Shown: one piece after another, positions 45,125-56,300 of the stretch | How the letters are laid out: each line of letters begins with the position of its first letter | Position numbering within the stretch: position 1 is the first letter of the stretch | Translations under genes and position numbers: made by a program | Assembly: GCA_937871435.1 (NCBI GenBank) | Contig: CALMQM010000007.1 | Span: 1 to 64,000 of the forward strand | Source: an uncultured Bacteroidota bacterium | GTDB taxonomy: Bacteria > Bacteroidota > Bacteroidia > AKYH767-A > 2013-40CM-41-45 | Reading direction: 5' to 3' | DNA: 64,000 nt | The notes under the pieces: model-generated | Told to the model about the DNA's origin: nothing | Databases searched by the model: none | The model's input: only the letters and a program-made list of their open reading frames with translations

Positions 45125-46393
45125 ATGAGTGAACTTGACGAATTAGACCCGCAACAGTACGAACGAATTTATTGGGATGAAGATGTTCCGGTAAAGGATG
45201 TCCGCAAGAGTGCATTGAGGAAACTCGTGTACATTGGAGGAGGTTTGTGCCTGTTGTTTGCTATACTCGCCATTTTCATCAAGTTTCCTGATCAGGTGGA
45301 GTTGCCATTTGTTTTGAAGAGCGATCAATCAGAAGAGATCTATCGATTTTCATATCCTGTTTATATTCTTGAAGATTACCAGAAACAAGGTTCAAAAGTG
45401 AGTAAGGGCCAGAAGCTGATGCGAATCACTTCCCCGGAAATTGTAGCCTTGGTGAATGGTTATATTGAAGCAGAAAAGAATCTGCAGATTTTTACAAACC
45501 AGAAATTACTTTCAGTTCAGAAACAAAAAGAAATGATCGCGACCCGCATCAGGAAAAATGATTCCCGGATAGCGGAAACAGAACATGAACTGAGTGTGCT
45601 CGACAGTACATGGAAAAGCAATCTGGCTCGGTTACAATACGAGAGTGATGATGCTGCGCAAAAGTATGACCTGAATAAAAAACTTTTTGATGAGGGCCAT
45701 ATTTCCAGGTTTGATCTGATCGAATCCGAAACAAAAAAACTGAAAGCTTTCGATGCGCTGACAAGTGCCAGGCAGGAATATCAAAAAGCAAAATTCAGTC
45801 TCACTTCAATGAATGAACAGTCGTTTCTTGATAACAATTCATTTAGTGATGAAATGAGCAAATTAGCCATTGATACAAAATACGATTCCATATCTCTCGT
45901 AAATCAGTTTGATCTGGCAAAAAATAAAATCAGGAACACATTTGGAGATTTTACTCTTTCGGAAAATGATCTGATTCTAATAGCAAGAGGTGATGGAATA
46001 GTATCCTATGCTTTTGACGGTGACAAGCAGGTAAAAGAAGGCGCGATTTTGTTAAAGGTGATGTACAATAGTTCCGCTTTGTATGCGACAGTGAAAAGTC
46101 CGCCTTCGCTTATTGGCAGAGTGAAACAAAAGAATAAAGCTGTCCTGAAAATTTCATCATTCCCTTTCTACGAATGGGGAACTATGCAGGGACATGTTGA
46201 CAACCTCAGTCTTACACCAGATGAAAACGGTGCCTTTTCAATCAATATTGCCGTGGATGATTTTGGCAATCTGAAAAATCTTGTTCAGATCGGAATGAAT
46301 GGAAGTCTTACAATCATTCTGGAAGAGAAAACCTTTTATCAATACATTTTCAATGACATGAAAAAGGTTTATTACGAAGCTACTGCTCAATAA
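45125..46393 (+). CDS. HlyD-family periplasmic adaptor of the peptide exporter
   Basis: A 422-aa protein starting at the ATG at 45125 (an upstream TTG at 45116 adds three residues). A short acidic cytoplasmic tail is followed by one transmembrane helix (about 33-55), a beta/lipoyl-like segment, a long coiled-coil hairpin (about 95-235), and a C-terminal beta-barrel half (SPPSLIGRVKQKNKAVLKI). This is the layout of membrane-fusion proteins that link an inner-membrane ABC exporter to a TolC-type outer-membrane channel. It follows the PCAT by 46 bp, so they are surely co-transcribed. No TolC gene is in the window. Confidence 0.88.
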   Translation: MSELDELDPQQYERIYWDEDVPVKDVRKSALRKLVYIGGGLCLLFAILAIFIKFPDQVELPFVLKSDQSEEIYRFSYPVYILEDYQKQGSKVSKGQKLMRITSPEIVALVNGYIEAEKNLQIFTNQKLLSVQKQKEMIATRIRKNDSRIAETEHELSVLDSTWKSNLARLQYESDDAAQKYDLNKKLFDEGHISRFDLIESETKKLKAFDALTSARQEYQKAKFSLTSMNEQSFLDNNSFSDEMSKLAIDTKYDSISLVNQFDLAKNKIRNTFGDFTLSENDLILIARGDGIVSYAFDGDKQVKEGAILLKVMYNSSALYATVKSPPSLIGRVKQKNKAVLKISSFPFYEWGTMQGHVDNLSLTPDENGAFSINIAVDDFGNLKNLVQIGMNGSLTIILEEKTFYQYIFNDMKKVYYEATAQ

Positions 46394-46407
46394 GCCTTTC
46401 AGACAAT

Positions 46408-48012
46408 TTATACTTCTGTTTTGTGCAGATGTTCAAATTCCGAAGTAGTGTGAAAATGGACTCCAACCGCACTTTGTTTGATTAGTTTCATCATCCATTC
46501 GTTTTCTGAAAAATATACGGGACGATTTTCTTTGTCGTAGGCAATCGCAATGGATCGATGACTGATGAATTGATCGAGTTGTGCCGGAGTATCTGCAGTA
46601 ATCCAGAAAGCTTTACTGAAATTGAGTGTGCGGAATTCGCATCTGGCTCCATACTCATGTTCCAGCCGGAATTTGATCACATCAAATTGCAGTTCACCAA
46701 CAGTACCGATAATTTTTCGGTTTCCCGGTTGCTGGGTAAACAACTGAGCAACTCCTTCTTCTGTGAGTTGTTGTATTCCTTTTTCGAGTTGTTTTGTTTT
46801 AAAGGGGTCACGATTTTCCACTTCTTTGAATATCTCAGGAGAAAAGCTGGGAATACCCGTATAATGGAGCATTTCACCTTCACTCAGCGTATCACCGATC
46901 TTGAAAATTCCGTTGTCATACAATCCCACCACATCACCCGGATAAGCCTCTTCAATCAAACTTTTTTCATTCGCCATAAAACTCGTGGGGTTGTTGAAGC
47001 GAATTTTCTTTTCTGATCGGGTATGGAAATAAAATTTGTTTCGTTCAAATTTTCCGGAGCAAATTCTCAGAAAGGCGATTCTGTCGCGGTGATTGGGATC
47101 GAGGTTCGCGTGAATTTTGAAAACGAAACCGGAGAATTTGGGCTCAACCGCCTTGACTTCTCGCTCTAATGCTTCCCGTGATGATGGAGGAGGAGCAATC
47201 TCCAGAAATGTCTCAAGCATTTCACGTACACCGAAATTGTTGATCGCGCTACCGAAGAAAACAGGAGCAAGTAATCCGTCGCTGTATAATTCCTTGTTGA
47301 AGGGTTCAAATACACCTTCGATCAGATGGACATCTTCACGTAACTTTTCTGTGTATCGGTCGCCAATTAATTTGGAAATATTCTCATCATTCAGGTTATT
47401 AATCTTTGCGATGTTCTCGGAGATTCTGGTTTTGCTTGGCTCAAAGAGGTTCATTTGTTTGTTATACAAACTATAAACTCCCTTGAAGGATTCACCCTGT
47501 CCGACAGGCCATGTTAAAGGTCGCACGTGAATTTGTAATTTCTCCTGCAGTTCGTCCAGCAGATCAAATGGGTCTTTCCCTTCCCGATCCATTTTGTTTA
47601 TGAAGATGATCACCGGTGTATTGCGCATACGGCAAACTGCCATCAGTTTTTCAGTTTGTTCCTCTACACCTTTAATGCAATCCACCACAAGAATAACTGA
47701 GTCAACAGCAGTAAGTGTCCGGTAGGTATCTTCGGCGAAATCTTTGTGACCAGGTGTGTCAAGGATATTTACTCTGTGTCCCTGGTAATCAAAACCCATG
47801 ACTGAAGTCGCAACCGAGATCCCTCTTTGCTTTTCGATTTCCATGAAGTCGGAAGTAGCGGTCTTTCTGATTTTATTGCTCTTAACAGCGCCGGCAGTGA
47901 CGATGGCTCCTCCAAAGAGAAGGAATTTCTCTGTCAAAGTGGTTTTCCCGGCATCCGGGTGACTGATAATGGCAAATGTTCTGCGTTTTGAAATCTCTTT
48001 TTCCAGCTCCAT
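46408..48012 (-). CDS. prfC: Peptide chain release factor 3
   Basis: A 534-aa translational GTPase. G1 SHPDAGKTT (18-25 region), the RGISVATSV switch, DTPGHKDF (G3) and NKMDREG (G4) are present. The C-terminus has the RF3-type GVAQLF...[14 protein letters not shown] region that separates RF3 from EF-G. It recycles RF1 and RF2 from the ribosome after peptide release. It converges on the HlyD gene with only 14 bp between stops and is probably unrelated to the exporter. Confidence 0.95.
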   Translation of the reverse strand: MELEKEISKRRTFAIISHPDAGKTTLTEKFLLFGGAIVTAGAVKSNKIRKTATSDFMEIEKQRGISVATSVMGFDYQGHRVNILDTPGHKDFAEDTYRTLTAVDSVILVVDCIKGVEEQTEKLMAVCRMRNTPVIIFINKMDREGKDPFDLLDELQEKLQIHVRPLTWPVGQGESFKGVYSLYNKQMNLFEPSKTRISENIAKINNLNDENISKLIGDRYTEKLREDVHLIEGVFEPFNKELYSDGLLAPVFFGSAINNFGVREMLETFLEIAPPPSSREALEREVKAVEPKFSGFVFKIHANLDPNHRDRIAFLRICSGKFERNKFYFHTRSEKKIRFNNPTSFMANEKSLIEEAYPGDVVGLYDNGIFKIGDTLSEGEMLHYTGIPSFSPEIFKEVENRDPFKTKQLEKGIQQLTEEGVAQLFTQQPGNRKIIGTVGELQFDVIKFRLEHEYGARCEFRTLNFSKAFWITADTPAQLDQFISHRSIAIAYDKENRPVYFSENEWMMKLIKQSAVGVHFHTTSEFEHLHKTEV

Positions 48013-48050
48013 ACCTTGTTTTTCAGGGAATTCCTGAGTTCAGATTTTTG

Positions 48051-48058
48051 CAAAAGTA
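48051..48058 (-). promoter_or_regulatory. -7 box of prfC
   Basis: On the minus strand TACTTTTG matches TAnnTTTG exactly and lies 38 bp before the ATG at 48012. No clear -33 element is seen. The rest of the divergent gap to 48398 shows only AT-rich sequence and a GGGAATTCCC palindrome near 48120. Confidence 0.45.
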
Positions 48059-48386
48059 ACAGGATTTTTCGGATTTCTTCGCGTTGTGTTCAGGGAAGAT
48101 TGAATTGAAAAATTTATCCGGGAATTCCCGATTGTACAAGCGGAGATTTTGCCATAACAAATGATATTACTAATGTTGAATCAAGTGTGATGTTTCTATG
48201 ATTTTATAATTGTCGTCTGATCTTTTTCAAAAATTGAATTTAAACTACACTGAGTGTTCATGAAAATAATTCATAGTAAAGATTGATGTGGAATGGTGTC
48301 AGAGAAAAAAAATCAGGGTTGTGTGTTGATCTGTCTTTCGTCTTGAATTCAATTCTAAGAAATTCTGTTTGCTGATTTTTAATCCC

Positions 48387-48394
48387 TACTTTTG
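48387..48394 (+). promoter_or_regulatory. -7 box just before the 541-aa protein gene
   Basis: TACTTTTG matches TAnnTTTG exactly, with TTTG 15 bp upstream (48368-48371). It lies 4 bp before the ATG at 48399, so transcription would begin at or near the start codon. This argues against a start at 48369. Confidence 0.45.
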
Positions 48395-48398
48395 CGAT

Positions 48399-50024
48399 AT
48401 GACAAAAAAATATTTTCATTTGATTTTCTACTGTTTGATATTTTCCCTGAATCAGACAACATCTGCTCAATATAATTTTCAACGTTTGATCGGAGGATCA
48501 AGTCAGGAGCGGGGACAGGCTTTGTTTCAGACGAGTGATGGTGGTTATTTGTACAATGCAGCGACATTGTCTTATGGTTCCGGGAGCGCGGATGGTTTTT
48601 TTGTGAAGACAGATTCACAGGGATTGTTGAGTTGGTCGAAGGCATATGGAACAGCAGCATTTGACAATTCTGAATTTGCTATAGAGACCTATGACAGCAA
48701 ACTTGTCGGTGTGGGAGCAACGTATTTTCCAAGTGGAACCAACGCGGATGTAATGATGTTTAAAACAAATCCACAGGGACAATTGCTTTGGTCAAAAACG
48801 TACGGTGGAGGCGGTAATGAAAGTGTCGTGCACATGATTGAAACAAGTGATCATGGTTATGCATTGGTCGGTTTTACACGAAGCATTGGTTCAGGAAGTG
48901 AGGACATACTCTTTATCCGTACAGATGAAAACGGAGATACAATCTTTACTCGTTCATATGGTACACCTGAATCTGAAGTCGGGATTTCTATAGTGGAAGA
49001 CAGTACGGGAGAATTTATTATTTGCGGAAAACAAACCCGTGTAATCAACGGATTTCTTTATGCAGATGGTATATTGCTGAGGACGGATCCTGCCGGAAAT
49101 ATTCTTTGGACAAAGTTATATGGTGATTCGCTTTGGGAAGAATTGGAATCGGTGAATATTGCTCTTGACGGAGGATTGATCAGCTGTGGATCTACCACGA
49201 CCTTCGGTGCAGGAAAATACGATATACTGGCGATGAAAACTTCCGCTCAGGGAAATATAGAGTGGGCCTATGCTTATGGAGGTGCAGAAATTGATGCCAG
49301 TTATGGTGTGTTGTGTAATTCTGATTCTACATTTACTATTTCCGGTTATACAAATAGTTACGGATATGGACATCAACAACGGGGTGATGACAGCACAAAT
49401 ATTTTCCTGATGCGTATCAATTCACTCGGCGATACATTGTGGATGCGAACGTATGGTGATGGATTGCAGGATGAAGCATACCGCTGCAGCGCTGCGAATG
49501 ATGGCGGATATCTTGTATCCGGATTCACGACCAATTATACATTCCAGGATAGCGCGCAGATGATGATGATTAAAACAGATTCTGTGGGATATACCGGATG
49601 TCATGAATACACATCGCATCCGGAAAAAACAGCGGCACTGTTGCAAGACAGCAGTGTTGTATTTTCTCAAAGCTCCGGATTGGTAAATGGAAACATTTCA
49701 CTTATTGAAATGCTGGTAAACACCTACGACAATGATGCCTGCTTGTATACCGGTATGGCAGATGAAATGAATTCAAAGAAGTTATTCATTTTTCCAAATC
49801 CGATTGACGATGAACAAAAGATCAGAATTCAATCCTCAACTGAATTAATGTTTGTGAGAATTCTGAATCTGGAAGGAAGACTTATGAAAGAAATCAGTTT
49901 ATCGGTGCCTGCCGGTGAAATTTCTGTTACACCTGAGGCTCATCGTTTAAGTTCCGGCATCTATTTTATTCAAGCCGGAAATGTTGATGGACAATTGCTG
50001 ATGGCTAAGCTCATTGTCCAGTGA
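48399..50024 (+). CDS. T9SS-secreted beta-propeller-like protein (541 aa)
   Basis: Starting at 48399, the signal peptide ends near residue 22 (TTSAQ). About seven repeats of 55-60 residues follow, each with the pattern T-x-D-G-G-Y...G-S-G-x-x-D...K-T-D-x-x-G-x-x-x-W-x-K/R-x-Y-G. These are typical of secreted propeller proteins often annotated as T9SS cargo of unknown function. The C-terminal 75 residues are a sorting domain (FPNPIDDE). An ATG at 48369 would overlap the promoter and add 10 residues before the signal peptide. Confidence 0.85.
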   Translation: MTKKYFHLIFYCLIFSLNQTTSAQYNFQRLIGGSSQERGQALFQTSDGGYLYNAATLSYGSGSADGFFVKTDSQGLLSWSKAYGTAAFDNSEFAIETYDSKLVGVGATYFPSGTNADVMMFKTNPQGQLLWSKTYGGGGNESVVHMIETSDHGYALVGFTRSIGSGSEDILFIRTDENGDTIFTRSYGTPESEVGISIVEDSTGEFIICGKQTRVINGFLYADGILLRTDPAGNILWTKLYGDSLWEELESVNIALDGGLISCGSTTTFGAGKYDILAMKTSAQGNIEWAYAYGGAEIDASYGVLCNSDSTFTISGYTNSYGYGHQQRGDDSTNIFLMRINSLGDTLWMRTYGDGLQDEAYRCSAANDGGYLVSGFTTNYTFQDSAQMMMIKTDSVGYTGCHEYTSHPEKTAALLQDSSVVFSQSSGLVNGNISLIEMLVNTYDNDACLYTGMADEMNSKKLFIFPNPIDDEQKIRIQSSTELMFVRILNLEGRLMKEISLSVPAGEISVTPEAHRLSSGIYFIQAGNVDGQLLMAKLIVQ

Positions 50025-50092
50025 TTTCATTTATATGCTCAATTATTAACATTTAGCGCAACTTTGTTTAAAACTTTTTTCTCTTCGAGACA

Positions 50093-50114
50093 CTTATCAA
50101 CACCCGTTGATAAG
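50093..50114. promoter_or_regulatory. Perfect 9-bp inverted repeat
   Basis: CTTATCAAC and GTTGATAAG flank a 4-base loop ACCC, 69 bp after the preceding gene. No T-tract follows, so it may be an operator or a processing or stability hairpin rather than a terminator. Confidence 0.45.
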
Positions 50115-50263
50115 ATATTTGAAAGTTGCTTTTTAGGCTAAAATCCTTGCGATCCTCGTAAAATGGCTCCCAGAGCCGGTTTCAGAGGCAGGACATTTAT
50201 CGAAATTCGCCAAGGTAATATGAATGTTCACCACTTAATTCTGGATAAAATCTGTTGATTTTG

Positions 50264-50271
50264 TATTTTTG
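50264..50271 (+). promoter_or_regulatory. -7 box of the 3128-aa protein gene
   Basis: TATTTTTG matches TAnnTTTG and lies 52 bp before the ATG at 50324. The -33 region is weak. Confidence 0.4.
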
Positions 50272-50323
50272 CCCTGCAATTATTAACTGAATAATTGTCT
50301 TTCAATTTTACTTACCCCACAAC

Positions 50324-53300
50324 ATGAACAAACTTTTCCTCAAAGGACTGTACCTGCTATTCTTTTGTCTGATTTACGCTTCAAATTCCACAGCGCAAAT
50401 TGTAATCAATGAAATTTGTCCATCCAACATTACCGGCATTTTGAATTCTAACGGTAAGAATGATGACTGGGTTGAATTGTATAACTCCGGAGGAGCAAGT
50501 GTCAATCTTTCCGGTTATGGACTGACAGACGATACGCTGAAACCTTTTCGTTTTACTTTCCCGTCACAAACCATTGCTGCCGGAGGAAGAATCTTAGTCT
50601 TCGCGTCAGATTCAAATTCTTCGGTAATTGTGAACCATTGGGAGATGGGCGTGAATGCTCTATCGACATGGAGATATGCGAGCGGTAGTGCTTCCATTGA
50701 CACTAACTGGAGAAATCTTTCATTCAATGAGAATGTTTGGTCCTCCGGCGCAGGAGGTATCGGATTTGGTGATTCAGATGATGGAACCACTGTGGCAGTT
50801 GGTACTTCTGTGATGATGCGCAAAACATTTTCGATTCCGGATACATCTCAGATTTTGAAAGCAGTGCTCATGATGGATTACGATGATGGATACGTTGCTT
50901 ACCTGAATGGAGTGGAGATTACACGGGCGAATCTGGGAGTTGCCGGAACGCGTCCAAACTGGAATGATCTTGCCTTAAGCTCGCATGAGGCGAATAATTA
51001 TCAGAGTCTTCCGATCGATTCATTTTTTATTGACCCTTCATTTCTCAGAGCAAACCTTCGCAACGGAAATAATGTCCTCGCGGTTGAAACGCACAATGTG
51101 ACATCAAGCTCAACCGACTTGTCTTCCATTCCATATTTGTTTTTCGGAATGAAAAGTTCAGGCACAACATTTTCTACGATTCCTTCATGGTTTCATCCTC
51201 CCGCTTCTGATTATTACAATGCGAATTTCAAGTTGAGCAGAACAGGTGAGACAGTATATCTCTACAATCCTTCCTCTGTAAAAATTGATTTCAAAACCTA
51301 TCCTTCGATGGGTTCAGATAATTCATACGGAAGAAAGCCGGATGGATCAGCAAGCTGGTGTTTGTTTGGAACTCCGACACCGAATGCAAGTAACAATTCA
51401 TCCACTTGTTACAATGGATATGCTACCATTCCTGTGTTTTCGATTTCCGGTGGGTTTTATTCTTCAACCCGGACTCTGACAATGAGTAATTCCACACCGG
51501 GCGGATCAATTCGTTATACTACAAATGGAGACGATCCGGTTGCAACGGATCCCTTGTATTCAGGTGCAATCACGATATCGAGTACTAAAACTATTCGTGC
51601 AAAAGTTTTTGCAAGTGGATATCTCCCAAGTCCTGTAGTAACCAATACCTATTTCATTAATGAATCTGTGAGTCTTCCTGTCTTTTCAATTACAACAGAT
51701 TCACTCAACTTGTGGGATTACAACACCGGAATTTATGTTATGGGTCCGGGAGCAAGTTCTACGTCGCCATATTTTGGAGCGAATTTCTGGCAAGATTGGG
51801 AGAAGCCCGCGACAGTTGAGTTTTACGACAAGAGCAAAACCAGGATTCTTCGCTTTGACGCGGACATCAACATCTATGGAAATTATTCAAGAGCCAAACC
51901 GCAAAAGAGTTTTGAAATTAAACTGAGTGATAAATACGGAACAGGAAATGTGAATTATCCTTTCTTCACTGATAAACCATTCATTGATAAAATGGATGAT
52001 ATCGTGTTGAGAAATTCAGGTACTGATTGGAACGTTTTGCATTTCCGCGATGCACTGATGGAGCGGATTATGAAAAATACCTGGTCCGGGTACCTTGGTG
52101 CTGAGCCAGCTGTCATGTTCCTGAATGGAGCCTTCTGGGGAGTCTATACCATTCATGAAAACCATGATGATAACTGGATGGATTACAACTTCGGTCTGAG
52201 TAAAAAACAATTTGATTACCTCAAAGAAGATGGTAGTTCGATCACAGTAAAAGAAGGAAGTGATGCTTCATTCTGGACGATGTACAATTACGCAACTACC
52301 CAGACTCCGACTACACAGGCATATTACGATTATATGAACAGTGTGCTGGATCTCCAGAATTATGCTGATTATTTTATTGCCGAAACTTATTACAACAATG
52401 GAGACTGGATTGGGGATTGGACAAACAACATCAAGATGTGGAGGCCTAATGCTACAGGCTCGAAATGGAGATATTTATTGTACGATACTGATTTTGGTTT
52501 TGCATTGCAAGGAAGTGTGAATGATAACCGTCTTGCAATTGCAAGGAACCCGGCTGCATTCAGTCACTCTTCTGAGATGTTTGATGCCATGCTGAACAAT
52601 CCGACATTCAAGAGATATTTCATCAACCGTTATGCTGATCTGATCAACACAAATTATTTGCCTTCAAATGTGAGTAATGTATTGCATCAGTTCCAGGATT
52701 CAATGTCCGCGGATATGCCTGCTCATTTTGCAAAATGGGGAAGCAATATGAGTACCTGGCAAACGAACGTCAATAATGTGATGAGTTTTGTGAACGCAAG
52801 ACCTACCATCATGCGCGATAACATTCGTGCCGGATTTGGTTTAACCAGCAAAGTAACTCTGACTTTGAATGTAAGTCCGGCCGGAGCAGGTAGAATCGAA
52901 ATCAGTACGATCACACCAACTACATATCCTTGGTCAGGAGTTTATTTCAATGGCAATCCGGTTACAATTACTGCAATTCCGAATCCGGGGTATACATTTG
53001 ATCATTTTAGATCCAATGCAACAATCACTTCCAATAATACCAATCAATCTGTAACATATAATTTCGCAAGCAACGATGCTATTACAGCATACTTCACCGG
53101 TTCTGCTGCTGTTCCAAAAATTACCATCAGTGAGTTGAATTACAATGCCGACTCCGCTCTGAATTCAGGGGACTGGATTGAACTGAAGAATTTTGGTTCA
53201 CAAGCAGTGAATCTTTCCGGTTGGGTACTTAGTGACGGAGCGGACAATCACATGTTCCATTTCCCAACGGGGACAGTGATCCCTGCAGGTGGTTACCTGG

Positions 53301-56300
53301 TGGTAATGGAAGATTCAGTGAAATTCAGAACGCAGTTTCCAACAGTCACAAATGCCATTGGAGTATTAGGATTTAATTACAGCAATGGGGGAGACCAGGT
53401 TCGCTTGTTTGATTATACAGGAAATCTTTATTTATCCTTTTACTATTCTGATCTCGCACCTTGGCCAACTACTCCTGATGGCGGAGGCTACACTTGCGAA
53501 TTATTGAATGTAAATGGTGATCTGAGTGACGGGAACAACTGGTTTGCAGGTTGTATCGGTGGTTCGCCCGGACGAGCATACAGTTCTCTGCTTTCCGTTC
53601 CTGTTACAGTGTCGGGGAATACGACCTTTTGTAATGGCGGCAATGTATTGCTAAGCGCGACCAACGATCCAAATTATACATATCAGTGGAAACGAAATAA
53701 TACTTCCATTGTAGGAGCTACATCTGCAAATTATACAGCCATTCAAGGAGGAACATATACTGTGGTCGTTAGTTCCCTCGGTTGCTCTGTAGTTTCCGAT
53801 CCGACGATAGTTAACGTAGTATCACAAAGTCCGGATCCGGTAACTGCTGCCAATTGGCGATGTGGTGCCGGTACATTGCAACTCACCGGAACGTCGACGG
53901 ATACCATTTTCTGGTATGATGCACCAAACGGAAACCTTGTAGGTTTCGGAGATACATTAAATACGCCTGCTCTTTCATCTACTACCACGTATTATGCGAA
54001 AACAAGCAGGACTTGTCCTTCGAATCCTGTTGCGACAGTAGCGCAAATTCTTGCCCAGACGGCCGCTCCTGTTACAAGCGATGTAACACGATGTGGTCCC
54101 GGCATTGCCACACTCACTGCCAGTGATACTGCTACCATGCATTGGTACAATGCTCCGATTGGCGGCGGTTTGTTAGAAACCGGCAGTACTTTTGTGACTA
54201 ACTATATTTCAAGTGATACTGTTTTTTACGTAGAAGCAGGAAGTGTGTGTCCAAGTCCACGTATCGAAGCACATGTAATCATCAATTCCACTCCCGATCC
54301 TCAGGTTTCTGATAATTCACGTTGTGGAGCCGGAACAGTTGTACTTACGGCTGTTTCTTCAGCACCTGTATCCTGGTTTAATACCATTTCAGGTGGTTCT
54401 TCATTGGGAACCGGATTGAATTTTACTACGCCTTCCCTTGCTGCTACAGATACATTTTACGCTGAAGCCAATTCGGGTTGCCCAAGTGCCCGTATTCGTG
54501 CAATTGCAATCATCAATACTGTAGTTTCCGCTCCAACCGCCAGCAATGGGTATACTTGCGGACCAGGTGTTGTTACCCTTACAGCAACATCAACAGAGCA
54601 GGTTTATTGGTATGATGCTCCTTCCGGTGGAAACTTGTTGTATACCGGTTCTATTTTCGATACTCCTATGCTCACGGTGAATACAAATTATTATGCGGAA
54701 GCAGGGTATAATTGTCGGAGTGCAAGAACAACCGTATTGGCAAGCGTCAATTCGATTCCTTCAGCACCTACCGCTTCGAATGTTTCACGCTGTGGTACCG
54801 GTAGCGTTACATTGTCAGCTGTTTCTCCTGAATTAGTTACCTGGTATGATGCACCTACTGCAGGTAATTTGCTATTCACAGGTGATCAGTTCGTCACTCC
54901 TTCCTTAAGTAGTACTACAACTTACTATGCTGAAGCGGGAACCACTTGTCTGAGTCCGACAAGAACTGCGGTACAGGCTGTCATCAATTCAATTCCGGCG
55001 GCACCATCTGCATCCAATGTTTCAAGATGCGGAACCGGAACAGTTACACTCACAGCCACATCACCAGAAACTATATACTGGTACAGTGCAGCATCCGGAG
55101 GAACTTTGCTTGCAACAGCTTCGAGTTTCACAACTCCTTCGATCAGTAGTACAACAACTTATTATGTAGAAACGGGAAATACATGCAGAAGTAACCGGAT
55201 CGCTGTGCAGGCTATTATTTCAGGCGCTCCTGCAGCACCTACGGCTTCTGATGTTTCAAGATGTGGAAGTGGAACTGTAACGTTGACCGCGACTTCTTCT
55301 TCTGCAATTTCATGGTACTCTGCCGCGACCGGTGGAACTTTATTGGCAAATGGAAGCAGTTATACCACTCCTTCCATCAGTTCCACAACAACTTATTATG
55401 CAGAAGCGAACAATGGTTGTCCAAGTGCTACACGTACCGCGGTGCAAGCGATAATTAGCCCACTTCCTGCAGCTCCTTCTGCATCGAACAATTCACGCTG
55501 TGGAACAGGTACTGTAACTCTCACGGCCAGCTCTCCTGAGCAGGTGTATTGGTACAGTGCATCCAGCGGAGGTACATTGCTTGCTACAAATTCATCGTAT
55601 ACCACTCCGTCTATCAGTGTGACGACTACTTATTATGCAGAAGCAGGAAATACCTGCCGTAGCGCGACAAGAACAGCAGTTCAGGCGATCATCAATACCA
55701 TTCCAAATCCGCCGTCTGCTTCGGATGTTTCAAGATGTGGTTCCGGCACCGTGACATTAACTGCTACATCAAATGAAACAATTTACTGGTATTCTGCGGC
55801 AAGTGGAGGTACTTTGCTTGCGACATCTCCCTCTTATACAACACCGTCTCTGTCAGTATCTACAACTTATTATGTGGAAACCGGTAACACCTGTAGGAGT
55901 AACAGAATAGCAGTCAATGCAAATATTACAAGTCCTCCTGCAGCACCTACCGCTTCGAATGTTTCGAGATGTGGTCCAGGAACAGTCACACTTACCGCAG
56001 CGTCACCGGAACAAATAACCTGGTTTGCGGTTGCAAGCGGAGGAAGTGCATTGTTTACGGGTAGTAGTTATACAACACCTTCAATCAGTTCTACTACTAC
56101 ATATTATGCTGAAGCCGGAAGTGGTTGTCAGAGCCTCACACGAACTGCTGTTCAGGCAATCATTTCTCCTTTACCTTCTGCACCAACTGCATCCGATGTT
56201 TCCAGATGCGGTCCGGGAACTGTGACACTTACGGCAAGTTCACCTGAACAAGTGTACTGGTATAGTGCGGCTTCAGGAGGTACATTGTTAGCAACTGCAT

